Assembly: GCF_010686685.1 (NCBI RefSeq)
Contig: NZ_JAAGWD010000007.1
Span: forward strand, 62,001-126,000
Reading direction: 5' to 3'
From: Pontibacter burrus
GTDB taxonomy: Bacteria; Bacteroidota; Bacteroidia; Cytophagales; Hymenobacteraceae
DNA: 64,000 bases
Below the pieces are notes generated by a model that saw only the letters and a list, made by a program, of their open reading frames with translations, searched no databases and was not told the origin of the DNA. Shown one piece after another: positions 18,065 through 27,557 of this stretch (the stretch's first letter is position 1; each line of letters opens with the position of its first letter). Position numbers and translations under genes: made by a program.

Positions 18065-19352
18065 AGGTAAAAGGTTTAAGTTCCTGAACTTTGTGTAATA
18101 GTAATTGGAAAACAGATACAGTATACAGCACCGATGTGAGTGTAAACCCAATAGCGCCGGCCAGAATTACTTGTTGGTTGCGGAGCAGCACTCCCGTTAA
18201 CAGTAGTAGAAAGCCAAGCAGGTAAGTTATGTTCAGGCAACGCTGCAAAGTATGGTTATAGAGATCTTTGGGCAGCGGTGTTTTAAAACGGCCTACATAG
18301 TTCTCGTAAGCGTGCATCCAAACTATAAACGGCAAGGTTTTAAAAGTTTGCCCTACTATAATAGCAGATACAAACCCGAAGAAAACTGAGATGCCATACA
18401 CCAGGTAAATAGACGATAACAGTTGCTGCGGCAGGTTTAAGTTGCTACTCACAACTATAACCAGCACCAGCGGCAAAAGCAGCAGGCCCAGCGCTACAAA
18501 GGTTTGTTTCATACCCAAATCCACGTCGTGCCGCTGGCGTGTTTTGCTGGTCTCGTAAACGAACAGCAGGAAAAGCACTACACCAACTACTACCAAACCC
18601 GCATACACCGGCAGCAAAGCAGTATGAAAGAACAGGTGATCGAAAATGAAGAACACCAATCCGGCATTGATCAGGTTATAGCTCCAGTTCAGCTTTTTAA
18701 AGTTCTCAGCATGAGCCAGCAGAAACATCGGTATCAGCTTAGCCCCTACCCCAATAATGAGTAGTAAAAACCAACCGGCCATGCCAATGTGTGCATGCAG
18801 TTTCAGGTAATGGGTGTGCTCTACCGGCAGAAAAGCCATAGTGAAATTCAGCACCATCACCAGCCCAACAATACCCGTTAACAACAACCAGATAGCCGAT
18901 GTAACGATGAAGTCTGCCTCTATAGTCCATTTAGGTGCCAGCCGTGCAGTCTGGATTACGTTTATTGTAAAAAGCGTGAAGGAAATGACCAGGCTACAGG
19001 CAGCAACGTGTATCAAATACCCCAGCTCAAAATGCCAGAAGCACCAGGCCAGCAGTATGGTACCCGCTCCTAAAAACCCGAACGCTATAGTTGCCAGCTT
19101 CTCGGAGTATAGTTTACACTCCAGCACCACGGGCAACAACTGGTACAGCGCCCCGAAAATAAGCATGGTTGCCCAGCCCAATGCCGCCACGTGTGTTAGG
19201 GTCAGCAGTTTCGGGTGAAAATAGTGGCCGCCAAAAGCATCTGTAGAGAACAGCAACAGGATGCTAAGTGCCACAAAAGCCAGGGCAGCAAATGCATAGT
19301 GCGGCAGCACAACCCATTTGCCCGGCGAATTGGATGTAGTGGCAGCGCTCAT
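18045..19352 (-). CDS. Oxidase-subunit-I-like multi-spanning membrane protein (NO cluster)
   Basis: 435 residues with about 12 hydrophobic segments. Histidine-bearing helices HVAALGWATMLIFGALYQLLP and KLHAHIGMAGWFLLLIIGVG resemble the heme-ligand helices of heme-copper oxidase subunit I, and similar proteins are annotated as subunit-I-like in Bacteroidetes. The HH pair expected for a Cu-B site was not found, so a terminal oxidase activity is doubtful; heme binding or NO sensing or handling is possible. It sits 7 bases after the DUF2249 gene in an operon with ric and hemerythrin genes. Confidence 0.65.
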   Translation of the reverse strand: MSAATTSNSPGKWVVLPHYAFAALAFVALSILLLFSTDAFGGHYFHPKLLTLTHVAALGWATMLIFGALYQLLPVVLECKLYSEKLATIAFGFLGAGTILLAWCFWHFELGYLIHVAACSLVISFTLFTINVIQTARLAPKWTIEADFIVTSAIWLLLTGIVGLVMVLNFTMAFLPVEHTHYLKLHAHIGMAGWFLLLIIGVGAKLIPMFLLAHAENFKKLNWSYNLINAGLVFFIFDHLFFHTALLPVYAGLVVVGVVLFLLFVYETSKTRQRHDVDLGMKQTFVALGLLLLPLVLVIVVSSNLNLPQQLLSSIYLVYGISVFFGFVSAIIVGQTFKTLPFIVWMHAYENYVGRFKTPLPKDLYNHTLQRCLNITYLLGFLLLLTGVLLRNQQVILAGAIGFTLTSVLYTVSVFQLLLHKVQELKPFTYGNARA

Positions 19353-19359
19353 CGTTTTA

Positions 19360-20178
19360 TTATCTATAAATTAAAAGGTATACTTCGTTGGGGCCAACGT
19401 CATTTATTGCTACAGTAAAACCACGTTCTTCCAGTTGCGGCAACAGGAACTTCGGCACTCTTTTATGCGCTACATACAGCGCTTCATCGGTCGGCAATAC
19501 TTCCAGCTCATCTAGTATAGTTACCATAGGCTGTGGCATTTCCAGGTGGCGCACATTTATGCGTTTTACCTTGCCGGCAAAGCGTGCCACGGCAGCTTCA
19601 AAGGTCACTGTAGCGGGTGCTATAGTTTTAGATCTAGCAGCTATAGTTTCACCTTCCTTCCAGAAATAAGTATGCACCAGGTCCGGCGACTTCACATCGG
19701 TAAAGTAGTGCAGGTTCTTCTTTTTCAGGATGGCAATCAGCGGTGTCGGTTCAAATGTGTTGATGATCAGCAATGCTTTATCACCAGTTATCTCTCCCAC
19801 TGCACTCATAATCTTCCGGAAAGGGTCGTTGCCATCAGCTATATCCTGGCGCACATCCAGGGTAATAAGCTTGTTTCCCGGTAGTTGAACCAGGCAAGGT
19901 GGTAAATCAGCAACTATAGTTTCAGGAGTTTTCATTGCCGTGGTTGTATGTTGTTGTCCAGTTGTAAAGCCGAGCGGTTCCAGCTTCCGGTAAAAGGTCT
20001 CTACTTCGCAGCCGCCAATGCGCGCAGCATCAGCTATAGTTACCCGCGAGGCCAGTATCTTGCGCAGCACCGGATTCCGAAGTTTCTCAAAGTGCTTGTT
20101 GATACTGGCAATTGCGTCTATGGCCGCCGGGTTTTCCTTTATCAGGGCCGAGATTTTGGTATTGGCTGCAATGTTCAT
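19360..20178 (-). CDS. DUF1858-DUF2249 protein
   Basis: 272 residues. An N-terminal DUF1858-like helical domain (ISALIKENPAAIDAIASINKHFEKLRNP, then VTIADAARIGGCEVETFYRKL) is followed by two DUF2249-type segments (LDVRQDIADGNDPFRKIMSAV with LLIINTFEPTPLIAIL, and INVRHLEMPQPMVTILDELE). DUF2249 occurs in Ric/ScdA-type proteins of Bacteroidetes, including the one encoded two genes upstream. A role in Fe-S repair or NO response is inferred from context. It starts 3 bases after the hemerythrin stop. Confidence 0.8.
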   Translation of the reverse strand: MNIAANTKISALIKENPAAIDAIASINKHFEKLRNPVLRKILASRVTIADAARIGGCEVETFYRKLEPLGFTTGQQHTTTAMKTPETIVADLPPCLVQLPGNKLITLDVRQDIADGNDPFRKIMSAVGEITGDKALLIINTFEPTPLIAILKKKNLHYFTDVKSPDLVHTYFWKEGETIAARSKTIAPATVTFEAAVARFAGKVKRINVRHLEMPQPMVTILDELEVLPTDEALYVAHKRVPKFLLPQLEERGFTVAINDVGPNEVYLLIYR

Positions 20179-20181
20179 ATG

Positions 20182-20685
20182 CTAAGCTGCCTGTGGCTTT
20201 GCTAACCAGAACTCAGGGGTGAAATTGTCCTGGCGCGGGTCATGGTTATGGTTCAGGAGATCAGCACTGGATGCCAGTTCTTCCGGGTCAACTACAGCCT
20301 GCAGGTACGGAAACAGTTCGCGTTCTTCCCACCGGATGTGGTCGGTCAGGTCGCGTTCCAGTACTTCAAACAACTGCTTATTCATCGGGCTGCCTTCTTT
20401 GATCAGCTCTATAATCGTATGAATAAGTTTGTGCTCTTCGGCCAGCCGTCCGCGCAGCGTATCATCGGTTTTTAAGATCCTTTCCAGCAACCACTCTTCT
20501 TCATCGCAGTGTTCTTTCAGAATGTTCTCCCAGAAATACCGCACGTAACTGCGCAGTACTTCCAGGTCTGTACCGTTCTTCAAACCCTGTCGGATCTTCC
20601 AGCAGAACAGCAAACCAAAGTGGTGCTCACGCGAAAGCGGCACTAAACTTTTATCTCTTTTTTGTGGTGTGATCGTCTTGTTCAT
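20182..20685 (-). CDS. Hemerythrin domain protein
   Basis: 167 residues, one HHE cation-binding four-helix bundle. Candidate di-iron ligands are in LSREHHFGLLF, LKEHCDEEEWLLE, LAEEHKLIHTII and DLTDHIRWEERELFPYL. Such proteins bind O2 or NO or protect Fe-S clusters. It lies between ric and the DUF1858-DUF2249 gene on the minus strand. Confidence 0.88.
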   Translation of the reverse strand: MNKTITPQKRDKSLVPLSREHHFGLLFCWKIRQGLKNGTDLEVLRSYVRYFWENILKEHCDEEEWLLERILKTDDTLRGRLAEEHKLIHTIIELIKEGSPMNKQLFEVLERDLTDHIRWEERELFPYLQAVVDPEELASSADLLNHNHDPRQDNFTPEFWLAKPQAA

Positions 20686-20794
20686 AGCTATAGTTGTTTA
20701 ATTGTCAGGCCAGGAATTGGGGACCGACAGGCGGTCAGAAAACAGGAAGTTAGTTAAGTATTCCTGCCAGTCCCTGCATCCTATAAATCATCTA

Positions 20795-21754
20795 CTACTT
20801 CACTACTTCTTTTTCCATCTCAAGCGCTTTCGGGAACAGGATGTTGTTCTCTAAGTGGATGTGGCGGAAAAGGTCGTCTTCAAACTCCTTCAGTTTTTTG
20901 AAGGCTACGGTATATGTCGCGCAGGCATCGGCCGGCAAGGTATAGTTGTTGGTCAGTTCACGAATTCGCTCCAGCTCGTTGCCGGCGTGGTCGTGCTCCA
21001 TTTCCATCATGTTGATCGGGTTCTGGATAGAGCCAAATGCTGCAGGCTCTAACTTCACGCCGCTCTTTTTAGCTTCGTCCAGCTGTTTAATATACGGGAA
21101 TAGCACGCGCTCTTCTTTCGGCATGTGTGATTCCAGCTCGTTTGCCACGTTGGTAAAGTGCTTTACAACTTCCAGCAGTTCTGGGTGGCGCTGGCCATGT
21201 ACACGGGCAATTTTAGTGGTGTATTCGTAAAGGGCCGGGATGGCTTCGCGCACATATTTGTGGTGCATGTTCACGATATAGTCCGCTAAAAAGCCTGGCT
21301 CCCATTTATCGTATTCAGCTTCACGCGCTTTCTCGGCTTCGTCCATGGCAATCAGTTCGGCTTCCAGCTCATCCTGACTGATGCCTTTTTCTTCGCAAAC
21401 CTGCTTCACCGATTTTTTACCGCCGCAGCAAAAGTCAATACCATATTTTTTAAACACCTGCGCTTTACGGTAATCTTTGGCCACCAGTTCGCCAACAGTC
21501 TCGCCTTCGGCTGGTGTCAGTTTCGCAATGCGTACCTCCCATACTTCCGGGCCCTGCTCCAGGTACTCCCATTTAAAGGTGTTGCCACGCTCGCCTAACA
21601 GCTGGTAATACAGCGGTTTCGGATCGTGGTCGTTGTGGATAATAAAGGCTTCGCCACCCTTTAAGGCATCAAACCATTCGAAGATGGTCGGGTGCTTCAT
21701 GCGTGGTTCCAGTACGGTAACGTCCAGTGTTTTAATTGTTTCTGTGCTTTCCAT
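20795..21754 (-). CDS. ric: Iron-sulfur cluster repair di-iron protein (Ric/ScdA) with N-terminal DUF2249
   Basis: 319 residues from the ATG at 21752-21754 (MESTETIKTLDVTVLEPRMK); the longer frame has no family support. Domains in order: DUF2249 (about 10-90; FEWFDALKGGEAFIIHNDHDPKPL), ScdA N-terminal domain (about 95-150; VGELVAKDYRKAQVFKKYGIDFCCGGKKS, with the conserved CC), and hemerythrin-like di-iron domain (about 165-310; NMHHKYVRE, HMPKEERVLFPY, MEMEHDHAG, HIHLENNILFP). Ric proteins repair Fe-S clusters damaged by NO or oxidants. The promoter has an FNR/HcpR-like palindrome at 21840-21857 and TACATTTG at 21790-21797, so induction by NO or oxygen limitation is likely. Confidence 0.92.
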   Translation of the reverse strand: MESTETIKTLDVTVLEPRMKHPTIFEWFDALKGGEAFIIHNDHDPKPLYYQLLGERGNTFKWEYLEQGPEVWEVRIAKLTPAEGETVGELVAKDYRKAQVFKKYGIDFCCGGKKSVKQVCEEKGISQDELEAELIAMDEAEKAREAEYDKWEPGFLADYIVNMHHKYVREAIPALYEYTTKIARVHGQRHPELLEVVKHFTNVANELESHMPKEERVLFPYIKQLDEAKKSGVKLEPAAFGSIQNPINMMEMEHDHAGNELERIRELTNNYTLPADACATYTVAFKKLKEFEDDLFRHIHLENNILFPKALEMEKEVVK

Positions 21755-21789
21755 TTCGTTAAGATTAAAAGTCTTACTTCTTGTTGTTA

Positions 21790-21797
21790 CAAATGTA
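21790..21797 (-). promoter_or_regulatory. -7 promoter element of ric
   Basis: TACATTTG on the minus strand matches the Bacteroidetes TAnnTTTG element 36 bases before the ric ATG. Its centre is 55.0 bp from the centre of the palindrome at 21840-21857, the same spacing as in the second nos operon. Confidence 0.55.
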
Positions 21798-21839
21798 TTT
21801 AGTTGATGGCACAAAAAAAGAGTAAAATGTCTTTTATTA

Positions 21840-21857
21840 AAATGACATTCGTCATTT
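21840..21857. promoter_or_regulatory. FNR/HcpR-like palindrome between ric and nrdJ
   Basis: AAATGAC-ATTC-GTCATTT is a perfect 7-base-arm inverted repeat around four bases, of the TGAYnnnnRTCA class bound by Crp/FNR family regulators. Nearly the same sequence occurs upstream of the second nos operon (45970-45985). It could serve both divergent genes, though its spacing fits ric. Confidence 0.65.
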
Positions 21858-21932
21858 CTATTGGTAATTCTATATAGCACTTTTGAATACTTCTTTCTAT
21901 TCAGAATTAATCACAGTCAATCCACCCTGTTC

Positions 21933-24900
21933 ATGAAAAAAAATGCCAGCCCCAGCGCGAAAGGTCTCTCCTTTAAAAGAAAATTTACCGGCACCAAAAA
22001 GTCGCCTTATGAGCAGTATAAGTATGAACTTCGCTCATCCACTATTCGTAACCCTGCCGGCGATGTAGTGACCGAACTAACCGACGTGGAAGTGCCGGTA
22101 CAGTGGTCGCAGATCGCTACCGATATTTTGGCCCAGAAATATTTACTCAAAGCAGGTGTGCCGCAGCCCGATGGCAGTACCGGCGCTGAGAGATCGGTAA
22201 AGCAGGTAGTGCACCGCCTGGTGGATTGCTGGAAACAGTGGGGCAGCAACTATGGCTATTTTGCAACAGAGCAGGATGCGCAGGTATTTTATGATGAGCT
22301 GGTGTATATGCTGCTGGGCCAGTATGCCGCGCCCAACTCGCCACAGTGGTTTAATACCGGACTCTATAGTTCGTACGGCATTACGGGCAAAGCGCAGGGG
22401 CATTATTATATAGACCCTGACACCGGCGAAATGAAGGAATCCACTTCTGCATTTGAGCGGCCACAACCACACGCCTGCTTTATATTGTCGGTGAAGGATG
22501 ACCTGGCGAACAAAGGCGGCCTGATGGACTCGCTGGTCCAGGAGGCGCGTATCTTTAAATACGGCTCGGGGGTGGGTACCAACTTCTCGAATGTGCGGGG
22601 CAAAGACGAAAAACTGTCGGGCGGCGGTTCTTCATCGGGACTGATGTCGTTTCTGAAAGTGAACGACCGGGCGGCTGGCGCTATAAAATCGGGTGGCACG
22701 ACGCGACGCGCCGCTAAAATGGTGTGCCTTGATTTAGATCACCCCGAAATTCAGGAATTCATCAACTGGAAGAAAGAAGAAGAGAAAAAAGTTGCTGCGC
22801 TGATTGCGGCCGGTTATTCTTCGGATTACGAAGGCGAAGCGTATGCTACCGTGTCGGGCCAGAACTCCAATAACTCTATCCGGGTACCGAACACCTTTTT
22901 TAAAGCCCTGAAAGAGAACGGCGACTGGCTCCTGAAAGCCCGCACCGATGGTAAAATTCTCAAGTCGATACCAGCCCGTAACTTATGGAAACAGGTTGCC
23001 GATGCTGCCTGGGCCTGCGCTGACCCGGGCGTGCAGTTCGACACCACTATAAATGAGTGGCACACCAGCCCGGCAGAAGGCAGAATAAACGCATCGAACC
23101 CCTGTTCGGAATACATGTTCCTGGACGACACAGCCTGCAACCTGGCCTCACTGAATTTGATGCGCTTTTTTGATGAGAAGAAACAACAATTTGATGTAGC
23201 CGCTTTTGAGCACGCTTGCCGCCTGTGGACTGTAGTATTGGAGATCTCAGTTTTGATGGCGCAGTTCCCTTCCGAAGCCGTGGCGCAGCGCTCTTTCGAC
23301 TATAGAACCATCGGGTTAGGTTATGCTAACTTAGGTGCTTTGTTGATGGTGCAGGGCCTGCCCTACGACAGCAACGAAGCGCGTGCCTTGGCAGCTGGCA
23401 TTACCTCTTTAATGACTGGTACCGCTTACCGTACCTCCGCCGAAATGGCCGCTACCTTGGGTGCTTTTGCCAAATACGACATCAACCGTGAGGCCATGCT
23501 CCGCGTGATCCGTAACCACCGCTACGCTGCTTATAACGAGGCAGACAACTATGAGCAACTAAGCATTAAACCAGTTGGATTAGATCAGCAATTATGCCCG
23601 GATTATTTGCTGAAAGCCAACCAGCAGGCATGGGATCAGGCATTAGCACAAGGCGAGAAATACGGTTACCGCAACGCGCAGGCTACCGTTATTGCCCCAA
23701 CCGGAACTATAGGTTTGCTGATGGACTGTGACACGACAGGCGTTGAACCAGATTATGCGCTCGTGAAGTATAAAAAACTTTCCGGCGGCGGTTACTTCAA
23801 GATCATCAACCAGTCTATACCGGGGGCGCTTAAAAAGCTGGGCTATAGTTCAGAAGAGATCGAAACTATAGTTAACTACGCCAAAGGTCATGCCACGTTA
23901 AAAGGCGCTCCGCACATCAACCCGGAAAGTTTAAAGGCTAAAGGCTTTACCAATGCGGAAATTGAAAAGCTGGAAAATGCGGTGGCCACGGCCTATGATG
24001 TAACCTCGCTGTTCAGTGCCTTTACGTTGGGCGAAGCATGTTTAGAACGCTTAGGCTATAGTTCAGCGCAGTACCAGAAACCGGACTTTAACTTGCTGCA
24101 GGCGGTTGGCTATAGTTTCAGACAAATTGAAGAGGCCAACGATTATGTGTGCGGCACCATGACTGTGGAAGGCGCACCTCACTTAAAAGCAGAGCACTAT
24201 CCTGTTTTTGATTGTGCCAACCGCTGCGGCAGCAAAGGCAAACGCTTTATCCATGCCGATGGACATATTAAAATGATGGCAGCCGTGCAGCCGTTCATTT
24301 CCGGAGCGATCTCGAAAACCATCAACCTACCGAACGAAGTAACGCCTGACGACATTGCCAGAAGCTACGAACTGTCGTGGGAACTTGGGTTGAAAGCCTG
24401 TTCTATTTACCGCGACGGCAGCAAACTTTCGCAGCCGCTTTATTCCAAATCCAGCAACTCGGAAGAGGAAGAAAAATCGGAAAAAGCTGATGAAAAATAC
24501 AACGCCGAACAGGTGCTGAAAGCAGCACAAGCCATCCTTTCCGAATCTGCCAACGAAGTATTCCGTCAGGAATTATCGCGTATGGTAGAGCGAAGAAAGT
24601 TACCGGACAAGCGCAACGGTTTTACCCAGAAAGCTAAAATTGACGGCCACACCGTTTACATCCGCACCGGCGAGTATGAGAATGGCGAGTTGGGCGAACT
24701 GTTTATTGACATGTACAAAGAAGGGGCTTCGTTCCGGTCTATACTCAACTGTTTCGCTATTTCGGTGTCGCTGGGTCTGCAGTATGGTGTGCCGTTGGAG
24801 GAGTTTGTGAACCGCTTTACCTTTACCCGTTTCGAGCCGGCCGGTCGCGTAGAGCATCCGAACATAAAATCAGCCACTTCGGTATTTGACTATGTGTTCC

Positions 24901-25208
24901 GCTTGCTTGGTTTTGAATACCTGAACCGCACCGACCTGGTACACGTGCAGCCACAGGAGCCCGAAATCATAAACGAACCGCTGCCCGAGCCAGCGAATAC
25001 TATAGTTGAGAAACCGGTTAATCAAACTAATCCCAACTGTTATAGTGTTGTAACTAAGAGCCGCACCGTATTGATGGAGCAAACGCAACAAGTACTGGCC
25101 AACATGATGGGAGATGCCCCGGCCTGCAACGTATGCGGGCACATCACCATCCGCTCCGGCACCTGTTACAAATGCCTGAACTGCGGTAATAGTTTGGGCT
25201 GTAGTTAA
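21933..25208 (+). CDS. nrdJ: Adenosylcobalamin-dependent ribonucleotide reductase (class II)
   Basis: 1091 residues from the ATG at 21933 (MKKNASPSAKGLSF). Class II features include AAPNSPQWFNTGL, the KYGSGVGTNFSNVRG block, the NPCSEYMFLDDTACNLASLNL active-site stretch, TVIAPTGTIGLLMDCDTTGVEP, and a C-terminal cysteine tail (CNVCGHITIRSG, CYKCLNCGNSLGC) that regenerates the active-site disulfide. It makes deoxyribonucleotides without oxygen, which suits the oxygen-limited and nitrosative setting of the neighbours. GGCTATAGTT occurs three times in the gene, each encoding Gly-Tyr-Ser (23841, 24055, 24109 approximately), and AACTATAGTT at 23864-23873. No cobalamin riboswitch was recognised upstream. 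Confidence 0.95.
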   Translation: MKKNASPSAKGLSFKRKFTGTKKSPYEQYKYELRSSTIRNPAGDVVTELTDVEVPVQWSQIATDILAQKYLLKAGVPQPDGSTGAERSVKQVVHRLVDCWKQWGSNYGYFATEQDAQVFYDELVYMLLGQYAAPNSPQWFNTGLYSSYGITGKAQGHYYIDPDTGEMKESTSAFERPQPHACFILSVKDDLANKGGLMDSLVQEARIFKYGSGVGTNFSNVRGKDEKLSGGGSSSGLMSFLKVNDRAAGAIKSGGTTRRAAKMVCLDLDHPEIQEFINWKKEEEKKVAALIAAGYSSDYEGEAYATVSGQNSNNSIRVPNTFFKALKENGDWLLKARTDGKILKSIPARNLWKQVADAAWACADPGVQFDTTINEWHTSPAEGRINASNPCSEYMFLDDTACNLASLNLMRFFDEKKQQFDVAAFEHACRLWTVVLEISVLMAQFPSEAVAQRSFDYRTIGLGYANLGALLMVQGLPYDSNEARALAAGITSLMTGTAYRTSAEMAATLGAFAKYDINREAMLRVIRNHRYAAYNEADNYEQLSIKPVGLDQQLCPDYLLKANQQAWDQALAQGEKYGYRNAQATVIAPTGTIGLLMDCDTTGVEPDYALVKYKKLSGGGYFKIINQSIPGALKKLGYSSEEIETIVNYAKGHATLKGAPHINPESLKAKGFTNAEIEKLENAVATAYDVTSLFSAFTLGEACLERLGYSSAQYQKPDFNLLQAVGYSFRQIEEANDYVCGTMTVEGAPHLKAEHYPVFDCANRCGSKGKRFIHADGHIKMMAAVQPFISGAISKTINLPNEVTPDDIARSYELSWELGLKACSIYRDGSKLSQPLYSKSSNSEEEEKSEKADEKYNAEQVLKAAQAILSESANEVFRQELSRMVERRKLPDKRNGFTQKAKIDGHTVYIRTGEYENGELGELFIDMYKEGASFRSILNCFAISVSLGLQYGVPLEEFVNRFTFTRFEPAGRVEHPNIKSATSVFDYVFRLLGFEYLNRTDLVHVQPQEPEIINEPLPEPANTIVEKPVNQTNPNCYSVVTKSRTVLMEQTQQVLANMMGDAPACNVCGHITIRSGTCYKCLNCGNSLGCS

Positions 25209-25212
25209 TGTA

Positions 25213-25288
25213 TTTTTGTCATTTCGAACGGTAGTGAGAAATCTGATACTTTTGATTCAGATCTCTCCTATGGTCGAGATGACAAAAT
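25213..25288. repeat. Imperfect palindromic repeat (TGTCATTTCGA family)
   Basis: TTTTGTCATTTCGA at the left end pairs with TCGAGATGACAAAA at the right, and GAGAAATCTGA with TCAGATCTCTC inside, so the unit can fold into a long imperfect hairpin. Related TGTCATTTCGAG and TGTCATGTCGAG sequences lie near 52896-52970. This is a dispersed intergenic repeat type common in Bacteroidetes; it may also act as the nrdJ terminator. Confidence 0.6.
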
Positions 25289-25300
25289 TGTGAAGAAGTA

Positions 25301-25702
25301 ATGAAAATGACAGAGAAACACGATATACTGACCTTGGATGATGTGAAACTGCTGGTGGACACCTTTTACACCCGCGTGCGTGCCGATGAGTTACTGGGAC
25401 CAGTGTTTGATGAGCGCATACAGGACCGCTGGCCGATACACCTGGATATTATGTATCGCTTCTGGCAAACTGTATTGCTGGGCGAATTGACGTACCAGGG
25501 CGCCCCCGGACAAAAGCACATTACCTTGCCGGTTGGCGCAGAACATTTCGAGCGTTGGTTGCTGATATTTTTTACAACGATAGATGAGCTATTTGAAGGC
25601 GAAAAAGCTGCCGAAGCCAAGTGGAGAGCAGAGAAAATGGCCGATATGTTTGCCAGCAAGATCGAGTACTATAAAAAGAACCAGCACCGGGCAATTCTAT
25701 AG
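25301..25702 (+). CDS. Group III truncated hemoglobin
   Basis: 133 residues, the usual length. The fold begins LDDVKLLVDTFYTRVRADELLGPVF and continues with HLDIMYRFWQTVLLGELTYQG; the likely proximal heme histidine is in GAEHFERWLLIFFTTIDE. Such globins bind O2 and NO and are thought to detoxify NO or act in low-oxygen respiration. It follows nrdJ on the same strand beyond a palindromic repeat, with a shared convergent terminator after it. Confidence 0.92.
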   Translation: MKMTEKHDILTLDDVKLLVDTFYTRVRADELLGPVFDERIQDRWPIHLDIMYRFWQTVLLGELTYQGAPGQKHITLPVGAEHFERWLLIFFTTIDELFEGEKAAEAKWRAEKMADMFASKIEYYKKNQHRAIL

Positions 25703-25730
25703 TTCTACACATCAACTATAGTTTACCAAA

Positions 25731-25760
25731 AAGCGCACGTTGCCGATACAACGTGGGCTT
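25731..25760. terminator. Bidirectional terminator between the truncated hemoglobin and the oxidase-like gene
   Basis: A 12-base-arm stem (AAGCGCACGTTG with CAACGTGGGCTT, one mismatch) is followed by T-run bases on the plus strand and preceded by an A-rich stretch, so it can stop both converging genes. Confidence 0.75.
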
Positions 25761-25762
25761 TT

Positions 25763-27085
25763 TTATGCTTCTCTCAGCTCCCGGTCGGACAGATTTTCGG
25801 AACTATAGTTAGCCTGATTGCGCTGCGTTAGCTGTGCTATAAAGAACAATATTATGCCTACTGGTAATAATATGCTCACAGCAAAAAGCAAGGTGTGGTA
25901 ACTCGGAATCTCCCCTAAACCTACCCAATAAAAAATGCCCTGCAAAAACAGCAATGCTTCGCTGGAGATAAAGCCAACTATAAAAACACTCATTCCCCAT
26001 TTGCTTAGCTTACTGCTATAGTTCAGCCAACCTTGTTGCGCCATAAAAGCCAGCATAAAAAAGCTTACAAACCCAATAAGCACCAGGTGCAGGTAGCCGA
26101 TAATAAAGTTGCGCAGGTTATACGCCAGGTCGGCCATGTATGGGAAAGCAGTGGCAAACTGCATGATTATTTTCAGCACGAAAGCAATAGCGGCAAGTAC
26201 AACTAGAGGCTTCGCCCAACTCCTGAACAAACTATAGATCTGACTCCGAATCGGCCAAACTATAGCTGTTAAAATTACCAAAGCTGCAACCTGAGCTATA
26301 GCTGCCACTCCTGCCACGACATAAAATATAGCATCCGGTTTGATCCAAAGCACCGACAACAGATAAGCCGGAAAACACGCCCAGAACATCAGCCTGAAAA
26401 ACCATAAACTATAGTTACGGTTAAAGCTGACCTGATATTTCTCAAGCAACCAGAAAAGCAGGCCCAACACAGCAAAGGCAAACCAGCCATTGTACAGGAA
26501 GTGCAGGTAAAAGTAAATGGCGTTGTAGTATAGTTCGGTAAAGCTATTGCCAGTCGCCATAATAGGACCCATCGCCCAAGGCCCCAGCGACGAAATCACC
26601 AGGAAAAGTAGTGCAGCTTTAATAAACCGGAAAGAAAAACGATGCTCGCCTGCTGTAACGCGGGCTTCTTTAGAATCCATTAAGACCCTGTAAGCAAACC
26701 AGTAACTGAGCAGAATATGTACTGTAGAAAAGATAATGGAAACAGCGCCATAGCCCTGCACCGGAAAGCTCAGCAGCATACCAAGCACCGAGAATTGCGA
26801 TAACCAGAACAGCCAACTATAGACTTTCCGACTTCCCATTTCTGGTGGCAGGTAGGCATGCACCAATGCAATAAAAATTACCGGATAAAGCCACCCCAAT
26901 AAGGCTACATGCGAGTGCGCGTGCAGCAGGTACTTATAGTTGATACCTGGAACAGCGCCTACAAAAGTATAGCGCAGCACCAAACCCAGCAGCGCAATAA
27001 CGACCAGACTTAGCAATGCCGATAACAGCGCAAGCCGCCATCTGCTTATATTGTTCTCAGTAAACTCTCCGGTTAAGGGCATCAA
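25763..27085 (-). CDS. Second oxidase-subunit-I-like membrane protein
   Basis: 440 residues, about 12 hydrophobic segments. HAHSHVALLGWLYPVIFIALVH near residue 50 and YLHFLYNGWFAFAVLG and YLHLVLIGFVSFFMLAF resemble heme-ligand helices of heme-copper oxidase subunit I, but an HH pair for Cu-B was not found. It is distantly similar in plan to the 435-residue protein at 18045-19352. It follows a lipoprotein and a thioredoxin-like gene with no gap, forming a three-gene operon. The function is unknown; an electron-transfer or NO-linked role is inferred from neighbours. Confidence 0.6.
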   Translation of the reverse strand: MMPLTGEFTENNISRWRLALLSALLSLVVIALLGLVLRYTFVGAVPGINYKYLLHAHSHVALLGWLYPVIFIALVHAYLPPEMGSRKVYSWLFWLSQFSVLGMLLSFPVQGYGAVSIIFSTVHILLSYWFAYRVLMDSKEARVTAGEHRFSFRFIKAALLFLVISSLGPWAMGPIMATGNSFTELYYNAIYFYLHFLYNGWFAFAVLGLLFWLLEKYQVSFNRNYSLWFFRLMFWACFPAYLLSVLWIKPDAIFYVVAGVAAIAQVAALVILTAIVWPIRSQIYSLFRSWAKPLVVLAAIAFVLKIIMQFATAFPYMADLAYNLRNFIIGYLHLVLIGFVSFFMLAFMAQQGWLNYSSKLSKWGMSVFIVGFISSEALLFLQGIFYWVGLGEIPSYHTLLFAVSILLPVGIILFFIAQLTQRNQANYSSENLSDRELREA

Positions 27086-27547
27086 TTATTTAAAATAGGT
27101 CTGGTACAAGTCCAGCCTTTTTGCAAGACGGTCGCGTGCTGCAATGGCGCTATCCAGGTTATCAGCATTCAGCGCTTTCACATCGTCCAGCATCGGCATC
27201 AGGTATACGTGAAGCATATCGTGTTCGGGTCCTTTCATCCTGCACTCATCAAATACCTCCTGAAATCCGCTCTGCATAAGGCTGCCAAGTTCACTTACTG
27301 CTTCTACGGAGTTATAGTCTGGCAACCTCAGGTGGTCCTGCATCAGTTGCTGCAACTGCGCTATGTTCTCGTTGGTTGCTTCATCGGCATGCCAGCGCTC
27401 TTCTCCGTTAAGGGCCAGTTCGGCCGTAGCCTTTTGCTCAGTCGCTGCTGCATGTTCGGCAGGGTTGTGCGCAACCTGTGTGTCGTGCTGACGGCTGCAG
27501 GCAGTAAACATGCATGCAAGTACAATAATTAAAGCTGAGATCTTCAT
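27086..27547 (-). CDS. Lipoprotein of unknown function
   Basis: 153 residues. The leader MKISALIIVLACMFTAC ends in a lipobox with Cys17. The mature part is Ala/Glu-rich and then helical (NENIAQLQQLMQDHLRLPDYN, AVSELGSLMQSGFQEVFDECRMKGPEHDMLHVYLMPM), resembling a four-helix bundle. No CxxCH heme motif is present. Histidines in EHDMLHVYLMPM could bind a metal or heme. It lies between the thioredoxin-like gene and the oxidase-like gene and may be their periplasmic partner. Confidence 0.6.
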   Translation of the reverse strand: MKISALIIVLACMFTACSRQHDTQVAHNPAEHAAATEQKATAELALNGEERWHADEATNENIAQLQQLMQDHLRLPDYNSVEAVSELGSLMQSGFQEVFDECRMKGPEHDMLHVYLMPMLDDVKALNADNLDSAIAARDRLAKRLDLYQTYFK

Positions 27548-27557
27548 AACACCTGTA